Assembly: GCA_045125095.1 (NCBI GenBank)
Contig: JBGVMW010000059.1
Location: 1 to 61,831 of the forward strand
Source of the DNA: JBGVMW01 sp045125095
GTDB lineage: Bacteria > Bacillota > Clostridia > Lachnospirales > Lachnospiraceae
Reading direction: 5' to 3'
DNA: 61,831 nucleotides
A program made the translations under genes and the position numbers. Shown here in pieces: positions 32,261 to 40,486 of the stretch (position 1 is its first letter; each line of letters begins with the position of its first letter). Below the pieces are notes generated by a model, which worked only from the letters and a program-made list of their open reading frames with translations, was not told the DNA's origin and did not search any database.

Positions 32261-33733
32261 ATGGATTGGGAGCTTTTTGAATCATTAGGAATAAATAGAA
32301 ATGATTCATTAAAGGATATATGTTCTTCCTTGGAGGAGAGACAGATTGAGTTGCTTGGTTTGATAAAAATTGAATCAGATGACAATCAGAAAAAACAGTT
32401 AAAGGGTGAACTGAATCATATTGATGAACATATTCAGCTGATTAAGTCAAATATTATGTCAAGAGAACCTGAGACTCAGCCTGTAACTGTAGAAAAACAA
32501 GACGATGAAAAAGAGGAACTTTTAAAAAAGTTAAGCGATTTAAAGAAAAGGGAGAATATCAGAAGAGAGCGTGAGGAAGCGCAAAAAAAAGCAGCTGCAA
32601 ATGTTCAAAGTTCCAATTCTTCAAACAACGATCAAAAGGTAGCGGCTACTAAAACGAACAAAGATGCTAATGGGTCCCCCAATAAACCCAATGAGAAAAC
32701 TACACCTAGTGGAAAAACTGCGGGAATACAACAAACGCATCCGCCAATAGTAAACATTAATAAAGATTTACAGGAAGGCATAAAAAACTATAATCAAGGG
32801 AATTTTAGCGTTGCGTTTGCTAAATTTTATAAACTAGCCAATGAAGGCGATTCAGATGCGAAGTATTATTTATCAATAATGTATAAGAATGGCCAAGGCA
32901 CTCAGAGAAATGATGAACGTTTTAGGTTTTGGATTGGAGAAGCAGCAAAAGACGGAAATGTTGAAGCTCAGTATGCTTATGCAAAGGTATTGCTTTCTTC
33001 AAGACAAGGTACGGATCCGCTCTCAAAAGAAGGAATGGATTATTTGGAGAAAGCGGCGAATCAGGATAATAGGTCAGCGCTGAAAGATTATATAGATGTG
33101 GTATTAAGCGGATATGATGAGATTAACGTGATAAATAAAGCGATTAATTATTGTGATTCGATGACATCATTGCTCAAAGACCAATTTGAGCAGCAGCAAT
33201 ATGTAGATAAAAAGAATAAACTTCAGGAAATACTATCATCCACAATAAAGCGAAATTCAAGAAAAAAGGCTTGCAAAATAATGGATGCAATCGGTATTTG
33301 CGGATTAATATTGGGGTTTGCTTATTGGTTTGGAGGAATTCATCCAGTCATATGGGATGAGAATGTAATATTAAGATGGTTACCAGATGCTTGGAGTTTT
33401 TTGATTTTACCAATAAGACCACTATGGGCTATGTCATATGGTTATATGGACTCAAACGGACAATTTGGAGTTCAAATAATGATGATTTCATGTATATGCT
33501 TACAAGCAAGTAAAGCGAAAACTAGAATTCCAAGTAAAACATTCAAGAGATTTTGCTACAAATTTTCAAAATGTGTAGGAGTATTTTTTGTATTGTGGCA
33601 TTTGATAGCCCAGGTAGCAGATGGATATTCTATGTTTAGAGGATTTGGCATATATCTTTTATTGTTTGTTATTGTTTGGATTGTAGGTTGGGTGATAGGA
33701 ACTATCATTAATAAAATATTTAAGCTCTGCTAA
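32261..33733 (+). CDS. Sel1-repeat membrane protein, copy 2
   Basis: 490 residues, a paralogue of the 27638 protein: N-terminal SLGINRNDSLKDICSSLEER, coiled segment, low-complexity linker, Sel1-like repeats (NYNQGNFSVAFAKFYKLANE; GDSDAKYYLSIMYKNGQGTQ), then the same membrane block (LILGFAYWFGGIHPVIW ...). Conserved spots such as YWFGG(I/L)HP and NGxFGVQ in both copies suggest a functional membrane part, not just an anchor. The pair flanks the triple-AAA ATPase and the cysteine protein. Confidence 0.8.
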   Translation: MDWELFESLGINRNDSLKDICSSLEERQIELLGLIKIESDDNQKKQLKGELNHIDEHIQLIKSNIMSREPETQPVTVEKQDDEKEELLKKLSDLKKRENIRREREEAQKKAAANVQSSNSSNNDQKVAATKTNKDANGSPNKPNEKTTPSGKTAGIQQTHPPIVNINKDLQEGIKNYNQGNFSVAFAKFYKLANEGDSDAKYYLSIMYKNGQGTQRNDERFRFWIGEAAKDGNVEAQYAYAKVLLSSRQGTDPLSKEGMDYLEKAANQDNRSALKDYIDVVLSGYDEINVINKAINYCDSMTSLLKDQFEQQQYVDKKNKLQEILSSTIKRNSRKKACKIMDAIGICGLILGFAYWFGGIHPVIWDENVILRWLPDAWSFLILPIRPLWAMSYGYMDSNGQFGVQIMMISCICLQASKAKTRIPSKTFKRFCYKFSKCVGVFFVLWHLIAQVADGYSMFRGFGIYLLLFVIVWIVGWVIGTIINKIFKLC

Positions 33734-33800
33734 ACATAAACTTAAGGTTTATACAGTATTAGAGGATGGGCTGATAATATATTGGGAAAGAAGGTTGATT

Positions 33801-35495
33801 ATGATTAAATGCCCGTACTGTGAGGCAGAAAATGTAGATGGAGAAGTATTCTGTGAAGAATGCGGACGTCCGTTAAAGAAGCCTGAGAAAAAGAAAAAGA
33901 TTCAGAAAAAATATGAGATGGTTTCCCCAGGAAAATACACTTATATTTCAGAGACGCAGATAATCGTTCAAGATGATTGCGGGGGAAGTATAGCATATCC
34001 TGATACGCAGTCGCTCAAAGAAGGAAAATGGGAACTTTCATTTTCTATGCAAGATGGATGTAGTTTGAGTGAGTTCCTTTCAGTAGAAGAACATCAAAAG
34101 GTAAAAACATTTATTAGCATCGAGAAGCAGATTCTGCATATTTTAGAATCTGTACAAAATAAAAGATTTATCGTTGGAAGCTGTGATTTAGAAGATTTCT
34201 ATCTCATAAATGGTGAGATTGAGCAGATGGTATTACGAGTAGCAAGACCATTGCTTTCTAAAAATAAGCTTACAAAGAACTATGCGGTTGGTGAATTTGC
34301 AGCTCCCGAGGTAAAGAATAAAACTGAAGAGCTAATTGATAATAGAACCGATGTGTATTTGGCGGCCATTATTTTCAATAGACTAATTATAAGAAATAAG
34401 TATTCTGCAGGAAATATTGATGCCCAGTTATTTTGGGGATATACATTAACAAACGGAGCCTTTAGTGGGGAAGGGAAAGAAATCCGGCGTTTTCATAACT
34501 GGTTGGGCGATACGCTAAATATGCTTCCTACCAAGCGAAAAAGAAATATTAAGGATGCAAAGCTAGCTTTTGAAAAGTGTTGTGATATTGAAGTAAGTAA
34601 GATAAACAGTAACATCCAAGTTGATGATTATCTTGAAACAAATGTCGGTAAAGGAAAAAAAGAATTTATGGAAAATGCCGGCAGAGAAGAAAGTGAATGG
34701 AATGAGGACTCCATAGAAAAATGGGAAAAAGAAATATGCGGCGAAAAGGTTAGAGCTTATCTTTTGGCAGATGGAATTTCAAATTGTGATATTGGTTCTG
34801 GATATTATGCTTCTAACATAATAAGAGAGAATTTCAAGGGGGTTCTTGAAGAATATGTCGATGAACGATTTGATGATGTTTCATACGATATGGTTGAAGA
34901 GCTGGTATATGAAATAGTAAGAAGAAGCAATAAGGGCATTTGGAATAAAGCTTGTGAATACGAATTAAAATCAGGAAGCATAATGGGAAGTACATTTGTC
35001 TTTATTTTCATTATCAATGGAGGATTGTATTCATATAGCTTGGGAGATTCACCATTATATTTAATAAGAAGAGGCAATGCTATTCCGTTGTATAGTCCAG
35101 ATAGCACAGGGCATATAGCATTAAAAAATGGAATTTCGTACAACGAATTTCGTCAGATGGAAGGAAAAGATAGCATAGCATTATACGTAGGTGGAGAATA
35201 TTCAAGAATAGAAACTGATTATTATAAGCAAAGGCAAGTTGATGTAATGACATTACAAGCGGATGATATAATTATTGCTGCTTCCGATGGCGTTTTGGAT
35301 TATATGGGGGCAAAGTTATCTGACACAGATTGGGACAAGGAAGCAAAACTGGTAGAAATATTGACTTCAAACAAGCCTACGCTAAGAACACTTCAAGGAA
35401 AAGCGAAAGGCATAATTGATCGAGATAATGGAAATGGCGGGGGAGACAATCTCTCAATGATATTAATTAAAGCAGGAGGAGCTGGCAATGAGTGA
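33801..35495 (+). CDS. Zn-ribbon / pseudokinase-like / PP2C phosphatase fusion
   Basis: 564 residues. Zinc ribbon at 4-23 (CPYCEAENVDGEVFCEECG). The middle (about 70-260) resembles a decayed protein kinase: SCDLEDFYLING in place of the catalytic loop, AAPEV as APE and DNRTDVYLAAIIFNRLI as the DxxxxG helix. The PP2C domain (about 300-560) has ADGISNCDIGSGYYAS, GSIMGSTFVFIFI, SLGDSPLYLIRRG, AASDGVLDYMG and GGGDNLSMI, so the metal-binding aspartates are mostly in place. It should remove phosphate from Ser/Thr, most likely put on by the kinase at 37756. It overlaps the vWA gene by 8 nt. Confidence 0.87.
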   Translation: MIKCPYCEAENVDGEVFCEECGRPLKKPEKKKKIQKKYEMVSPGKYTYISETQIIVQDDCGGSIAYPDTQSLKEGKWELSFSMQDGCSLSEFLSVEEHQKVKTFISIEKQILHILESVQNKRFIVGSCDLEDFYLINGEIEQMVLRVARPLLSKNKLTKNYAVGEFAAPEVKNKTEELIDNRTDVYLAAIIFNRLIIRNKYSAGNIDAQLFWGYTLTNGAFSGEGKEIRRFHNWLGDTLNMLPTKRKRNIKDAKLAFEKCCDIEVSKINSNIQVDDYLETNVGKGKKEFMENAGREESEWNEDSIEKWEKEICGEKVRAYLLADGISNCDIGSGYYASNIIRENFKGVLEEYVDERFDDVSYDMVEELVYEIVRRSNKGIWNKACEYELKSGSIMGSTFVFIFIINGGLYSYSLGDSPLYLIRRGNAIPLYSPDSTGHIALKNGISYNEFRQMEGKDSIALYVGGEYSRIETDYYKQRQVDVMTLQADDIIIAASDGVLDYMGAKLSDTDWDKEAKLVEILTSNKPTLRTLQGKAKGIIDRDNGNGGGDNLSMILIKAGGAGNE

Positions 35496-36987
35496 TTTTG
35501 ATTTTTTCGGAACTGATGAGCAGACAGAAGAAGAGGTAAGCTCTAATGAACTTGAGCTTTCATTTGATTTTGATTATGAGAATTTACTGAATGATGGAAT
35601 TGAGAAGAATGTAAAACTTTGTGCGTCAGTTAAGCCTAGTGACGAATTGCGTAGAAGTTTTGAGAAAAGTGGAAGAGGTCAGAGTACTCATATATGCTTG
35701 TTAATTGATACATCTGATTCTATGGCAATTGTAGTAGATAATACGAATGCAGTTAGAACTGGCGAGACAGTAATAGGCGAAGATGGGAAAACTTACAATG
35801 TTGTTAAAGGCGGAATTAGTAAGCTTAATATAGCAGTCGAATCAGCAAAAAAGGTAGTTGATTTAATGCGAGAGGGAGACACATTATCTTGTATAGCATA
35901 TGACGATAATGCGAGGGTTGTTTTTGATAACTTAAAAGCTAGTGATAGGGGCGCTATTATTCAACATCTCGATTCAGTTATGGGGCATTATGGGATGAAT
36001 ACCAATATATCTGAGGCGCTTCTGTTAGCTGATGCAGTCCTTTCTAAATATGATGATGCCATGCCAAAAAGAGTAATGTTCTTTACAGACGGAACTCCGA
36101 CAGGAAGTGACACAGAAAGCAAAGGTGTTATGGCGGGTCAGATACTTGCGGATCATAATATAGCGGTTGAAAGTATGGGATTTGGTAAGGATGATGTTAA
36201 TTTTCCTTATTTGCAAAAAATATCATCGTTCTCCGGTGGAATTACGACACTTATTAGTTATCCTGATGAGTTTGCTTCTGTATTTGCATCTATGTTTGAA
36301 CAGTCGCAGTCAATCATCGTTACTAATGTAAAGCTTGTGCTTAGATTAACATCGGGAACGAGAATTCTGGATTATTATCGTGGTACACCAGATAACGTTT
36401 ATCTTGGAAATCGTGAAGGGGTGGATGAGAAGATACTGGAGCTCAATCTTGGACAGATTGAGAAAAATCAGATGTATAAATACTACTTTAATGTAAAGCT
36501 TCCGGGTGTAGAGGATGATTATGAGGGCCCTATTAATACTATGAGTGCAGAATTGCATTTCTTCGTACCTGGCAAGCACAATGATGAGGAGCAAGTTGTT
36601 AAAGTAAATGTTCCAATTAATTACACTTCAGATGAGGATGAAGCAGACGAAATCAATGGTGATGTAAATATTCTGTTTAGACTTGCAGAAGTAAAGCGAT
36701 TTGATGAAGAACGAGAAAAAGCGTTCAATGCAGGTGACACTAATGGAACAATTAAGTGGATTAAAAAGATCATTGACGTATACAAAGAGTTACAGAAGCC
36801 AGTTGAAGCTCAAGCTTACACAGATATGTTAGAGCAGTACATGAAGACAAATAGTATCTCTAAAGCTGTTCTGAATAAGGCTACAAGTAGCTCGTCACAA
36901 GCTCAAGAAACAGGAATTCTTGATGATCTTGAGGACGAAGAAAAATCAAAGTTTGCCGATCGATTAAAGAATAGAAGACGTCGTTAG
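35488..36987 (+). CDS. vWA-domain protein with intact MIDAS
   Basis: 499 residues. The N-terminus carries DFDFFGTDEQTEEE. The vWA domain (about 65-270) has a complete metal site: DTSDS (D74, S76, S78), Thr in GMNTNISEALL and Asp in FFTDGTPTG. A beta domain and a helical C-terminus follow. MIDAS vWA proteins bind ligands through a metal ion; in Ter-type and MoxR-type clusters they are the scaffold acted on by ATPases, kinases and phosphatases. The short motif DFFGT(D/N)E is shared with the FHA protein at 37006. No signal peptide, so it is cytoplasmic. Confidence 0.9.
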   Translation: MSDFDFFGTDEQTEEEVSSNELELSFDFDYENLLNDGIEKNVKLCASVKPSDELRRSFEKSGRGQSTHICLLIDTSDSMAIVVDNTNAVRTGETVIGEDGKTYNVVKGGISKLNIAVESAKKVVDLMREGDTLSCIAYDDNARVVFDNLKASDRGAIIQHLDSVMGHYGMNTNISEALLLADAVLSKYDDAMPKRVMFFTDGTPTGSDTESKGVMAGQILADHNIAVESMGFGKDDVNFPYLQKISSFSGGITTLISYPDEFASVFASMFEQSQSIIVTNVKLVLRLTSGTRILDYYRGTPDNVYLGNREGVDEKILELNLGQIEKNQMYKYYFNVKLPGVEDDYEGPINTMSAELHFFVPGKHNDEEQVVKVNVPINYTSDEDEADEINGDVNILFRLAEVKRFDEEREKAFNAGDTNGTIKWIKKIIDVYKELQKPVEAQAYTDMLEQYMKTNSISKAVLNKATSSSSQAQETGILDDLEDEEKSKFADRLKNRRRR

Positions 36988-37005
36988 TTTGAAAGGATTT
37001 TGATT

Positions 37006-37755
37006 ATGCCAAAGAAAACAGTCAAAAGATGTGTTAGGCCACAGTGCATGGAAATCTATGACGAAACAGAAAAGAATAGATTTTGCGCATGTGGAGCTTT
37101 ACTTCAAATTACAGAAATAGATATAAAGCCTAAAAAGAATACATACAAGAAACCGGTTAACGTGACAAAGCCCAAAACTACTCCTATGCCTATAAAGGAA
37201 GAAGAGGCTACTCAAACTAGCAATGATGAGGATGTTAAGGTTGTTAATGAAGACGAATCAAATGATGAAATCTATGTTTTAACCAATTCATTAGGACAAA
37301 ATTCAGCAAATGAGAATGTGACTGAGGAATCAGATGACGATGAAACATTCGACTTTTTTGGAACTAATGAGGACGGAGAATTAAACGAGGATTCAGTTGA
37401 GGAAGACGAGCCAGTTGGTGACACTAAAGCGTTTCTGTACCTTCTTTTAGATGATGACGATGTGGAATTTGAACTTTCTAACATAACAAGAATTGGTAGA
37501 GCTGCAGATGGCGTGCAAGTTGATATTGATCTTTCTGAGTATGCAGGAAAGGATGTTAGTAGAGAACATGCTGTTATCCGAAAGGAAAAGGATGGTTATT
37601 ATATTACTAATGTGTCTAGAAATCATTCGGTTCGATTAATGGATCAGGATGATAACGAAGTGCCTTTGGAATATGGTAAAAGAGCTCTTTTGAGAACGGG
37701 TGACGGAATCATTCTTAGCAAGAAGATATTATTACAGTTTGAGGAGGAAGAATAA
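37006..37755 (+). CDS. Zn-finger / FHA-domain protein
   Basis: 249 residues. N-terminal zinc finger (VRPQCMEIYDETEKNRFCAC), a long acidic linker with TFDFFGTNEDGE (about 115), and a C-terminal FHA domain (about 150-245). The phosphothreonine-binding residues are visible: RIGRA, then VSREHAVI (SxxH) and NVSRNHSVRL. FHA domains bind phospho-Thr, so this protein should read the output of the kinase directly downstream (the kinase start follows the stop at once). ATG at 37006, GAAAGGA upstream. Confidence 0.88.
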   Translation: MPKKTVKRCVRPQCMEIYDETEKNRFCACGALLQITEIDIKPKKNTYKKPVNVTKPKTTPMPIKEEEATQTSNDEDVKVVNEDESNDEIYVLTNSLGQNSANENVTEESDDDETFDFFGTNEDGELNEDSVEEDEPVGDTKAFLYLLLDDDDVEFELSNITRIGRAADGVQVDIDLSEYAGKDVSREHAVIRKEKDGYYITNVSRNHSVRLMDQDDNEVPLEYGKRALLRTGDGIILSKKILLQFEEEE

Positions 37756-38901
37756 ATGGCTTGGGAAAGACAAATAAAAGAAGATAATAAGCAATTGTTC
37801 TCTCGCAATACTGGAAGATATCAGGAATTTCTTGCACCTGTATATGTTGGTGATGACGATAGATATGAATTATACGATATTCTTTCTGTAGCAGGAGGAT
37901 TTGGAATTATTTATCGTGCGAGAGATACTCGTTTGGGCGGTCATGAAGTACTTATTAAAAGTAGACGATATGATGGGGAACCTGGCTTATTTACTTTTAA
38001 GGGAGATAAATCCAGAGAAGAAAAAATAGAAAAAATTCGAGAAAAAACGTTATTCGAGGCAGAATGCTTAAAAATGTTTAAGCAAAATCGAGAGTCGAGA
38101 ATGCCTATTCTAAATGACATAGTGTTTGGTTTCTCTCCATCAATTTATGGACCACATACAGATAGTGCAGGCGAGGAATATACAATTGATGAAGATTATG
38201 TATACGATGAGCCATATATTGTAATGCAGGTAATTAATGGAACTAATTTGTGGGATATGGTTAAAGGTGGAACACAGGCATTATGTCAAGAGCGAGGATA
38301 CAAATGCTATTTTGAGTGGGAAAGGGCTGTCCTTGAATACGCAAAGGAATTAACTACTATTTTTTCAGAGTTTCATAGGCCTAGAAATGATGAGAACGGA
38401 GATTATTACTATATTTATCAAGATCTTAAGCCGGAGAATATTATTCTTTCACATAATCGATTTCTGACATTGTTAGATTTTGGTGGTATTACAAAGATTA
38501 AATTAAAAACACGAAAAAATCTAAATGGTCAGACTGAAAGATATAATGAAACTGGAAGTGGAAGTCCAGGATTGGGAACATTTGGGTTTCAGGCACCAGA
38601 GGCTCATAATCCAGCTATGCTAAAAAACTTGGATCAACGATGTGATATTTATACACTTGGTGCAACAATGTTTCAGTTGTTAACAGGTTTTGACATGGCG
38701 GATATTTTGGAAACAGAAGATTCGGAGATTCCGCTTGAGAAGGCGTTAAGAGGCGTGTGCTCGGAGGAAACCTATGCCGTATTAAAGAAATGCTTACAAA
38801 GAGACCGCGAAAAAAGATATAACACAATGGCGGAAGTTAGAACGGATATAGTTAACAAATGTTTTAAAGATGTTAAAGATAGGATCAGAGAGTATGAATA
38901 G
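37756..38901 (+). CDS. Hanks-type Ser/Thr protein kinase
   Basis: 381 residues. All catalytic motifs are in place: glycine loop VAGGFGIIYRA (45-55), Lys68 in VLIKSR, catalytic loop YQDLKPENII (D223, N228), DFG at 241-243, and GTFGFQAPEA (APE). The D-x-x-x-L helix is RCDIYTLGATMFQLLTG. It has no membrane helix or PASTA repeats, unlike PrkC. Long insertions lie between the N-lobe strands (about 72-95 and 130-150). Its gene follows the FHA gene directly and precedes the pseudokinase, with the PP2C gene three genes upstream, a complete write, read and erase set. Confidence 0.92.
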   Translation: MAWERQIKEDNKQLFSRNTGRYQEFLAPVYVGDDDRYELYDILSVAGGFGIIYRARDTRLGGHEVLIKSRRYDGEPGLFTFKGDKSREEKIEKIREKTLFEAECLKMFKQNRESRMPILNDIVFGFSPSIYGPHTDSAGEEYTIDEDYVYDEPYIVMQVINGTNLWDMVKGGTQALCQERGYKCYFEWERAVLEYAKELTTIFSEFHRPRNDENGDYYYIYQDLKPENIILSHNRFLTLLDFGGITKIKLKTRKNLNGQTERYNETGSGSPGLGTFGFQAPEAHNPAMLKNLDQRCDIYTLGATMFQLLTGFDMADILETEDSEIPLEKALRGVCSEETYAVLKKCLQRDREKRYNTMAEVRTDIVNKCFKDVKDRIREYE

Positions 38902-38912
38902 GGGGGACGGAG

Positions 38913-40460
38913 ATGAGATATTTTCTTAGTAAAGACAAAAAGCCGGAACTCGTATTGAAGGCAACTAATACCGATTTAATGGATCGTTGGATTCTTCATA
39001 ATGCAGGCTATTTTATGAAAAATGAAGTAGGTAATAGCACAACAGCGTTTGTTAAAACAAAATCTGCTGATGAAAAACTTAGAAAAACAAGCTTGGCACT
39101 ATGTGAAGATGATTTTCTAGAGCGTGCTGTTTTAGCTAAAACAGTAGTTTATGAAGATAATGAACTGGATAATGTTGAGGCCATTAAGATAAGAAGACGT
39201 GCATTGGCAGCTCAAGTGGATATTCTTAATAATGTTGAATCAAATATGTTGCCAGAACCATTAGATTTTTTCTTTGTAAAAAATACATTTGACAATTTTG
39301 ATGGCGAAGCTGTACAGCTTAAAGATAATGAACCAGTCCTAATTTTAGATTATATACCTGGAGAAGTATTAGCTGACAAAATTGCAAATACAAGAGATAA
39401 ATCTTTTTACCGTTCAGAAGATGGGAAAGCTTTTGCAAAATCGCCTGAGAACATTAATGTTGGTATTGTAATGAGACTCGTAGGTGACATTTTAGCTTTT
39501 GAGATGGAATTGCTAGATAAGGGCTACGCATATACAGCGCTAAGTCCTGATCATATTGTTTTATTGGGAGATAACAAGCCTAGATTTACTGGACTTGGAA
39601 GAATATGTCCTGTATCTGGTGATAGGTATGATGTTAATCATATTAATTATGGAAGACAGCTAAAGGGTTATAGCGCACCAGAATTCAATAAACGTGAAAC
39701 CAATTTTGGAATGAATGAAAGTGCAAAAGCTGCAATAGCATACAATTTAGGGGTATTAATCGCATGCATTATGCTTGGAAAAACGGACTTTTCCGAAAAG
39801 GAATTGGCTGCAGGTGCATATGATTATATCAATGCTGAAGGGGATAGACAGAAAATATGTGCGGTTCGTCAAAATGGGCGAAAAATTGATGCGCTTATTT
39901 GTAAATTAACAGATCCGTTACCTTCAAATCGATTAACGAATTTTTCTGAAGTATTGCAAGAATTATCTATTATAACAGGTGATGCTACGAGAGAAAAAAA
40001 GACTACTGCAAATAATAATATCTGTAGAGGTTACATAAAAAATTATCTCGCTGATAGAGGGTTCGGATTTGTTGAATGTGATGGAAATGATTTTTACTTT
40101 AAGCCAGCAAACATCAAAGAGGGAAAATACATACCTCCAAGGTATAATTACCCAGGGCAAGAAGTCTTATTTATCCCAAGAGTAACACCGGATGGAAAGT
40201 ATTTTGTTCAAGAATTTGTAAAACCTAAGCCGCCTCTTAGATGGCCAAATATGATTAGTATTCCTCGGTCAAGTGTGTCTCCAGTTAGACCAACTCCAAC
40301 ACCTAGCCCAACACCGAGACCTCAGCCAATACCTAATCCAACACCGAGACCTCAGCCAGTACCTAGTCCGACACCAAGACCTACCCCTACTCCTAATCCA
40401 ACACCAAGACCTCAGCCTCCTCAGAAGAAGGGATTGTTTGCAAGGTTGTTTGGACTATAA
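38913..40460 (+). CDS. Pseudokinase / cold-shock-domain / Pro-Thr-rich tail protein
   Basis: 515 residues. The first about 340 follow a kinase fold but lack key residues: the catalytic loop is TALSPDHIVLLG, DFG is replaced by FTGLGRI, while GYSAPEF (APE) remains. A cold-shock/OB-like domain follows (about 368-435: CRGYIKNYLADRGFGFVECD ... GQEVLFIPR). The tail (about 450-505) is a PTPRPQP-type repeat ending LFARLFGL. It may regulate the intact kinase, bind RNA or ssDNA, and tether through the tail. A kinase with OB-fold/CSD partner is also typical of TerY-P-like sets. GGGGGG precedes the ATG at 9 nt. Confidence 0.82.
   Translation: MRYFLSKDKKPELVLKATNTDLMDRWILHNAGYFMKNEVGNSTTAFVKTKSADEKLRKTSLALCEDDFLERAVLAKTVVYEDNELDNVEAIKIRRRALAAQVDILNNVESNMLPEPLDFFFVKNTFDNFDGEAVQLKDNEPVLILDYIPGEVLADKIANTRDKSFYRSEDGKAFAKSPENINVGIVMRLVGDILAFEMELLDKGYAYTALSPDHIVLLGDNKPRFTGLGRICPVSGDRYDVNHINYGRQLKGYSAPEFNKRETNFGMNESAKAAIAYNLGVLIACIMLGKTDFSEKELAAGAYDYINAEGDRQKICAVRQNGRKIDALICKLTDPLPSNRLTNFSEVLQELSIITGDATREKKTTANNNICRGYIKNYLADRGFGFVECDGNDFYFKPANIKEGKYIPPRYNYPGQEVLFIPRVTPDGKYFVQEFVKPKPPLRWPNMISIPRSSVSPVRPTPTPSPTPRPQPIPNPTPRPQPVPSPTPRPTPTPNPTPRPQPPQKKGLFARLFGL
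40291..40421 (+). repeat. Tandem repeat coding for the Pro/Thr-rich tail
   Basis: Imperfect tandem copies of CCAACACCGAGACCTCAGCC with spacer codons, period mostly 36 bp with an 18-bp half unit. They encode PTPRPQP(I/V)P(N/S) repeats at the end of the 38913 protein. The number of copies may vary between strains. Confidence 0.85.
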
Positions 40461-40486
40461 ATAGTTTCTAAAGGAGACAGTGAGAT

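Noticed and set aside
40291..40421. Regular repeats considered as a CRISPR-like array
   Set aside because: Repeats are in frame and encode the PTPRPQP tail; no unique spacers of constant length.
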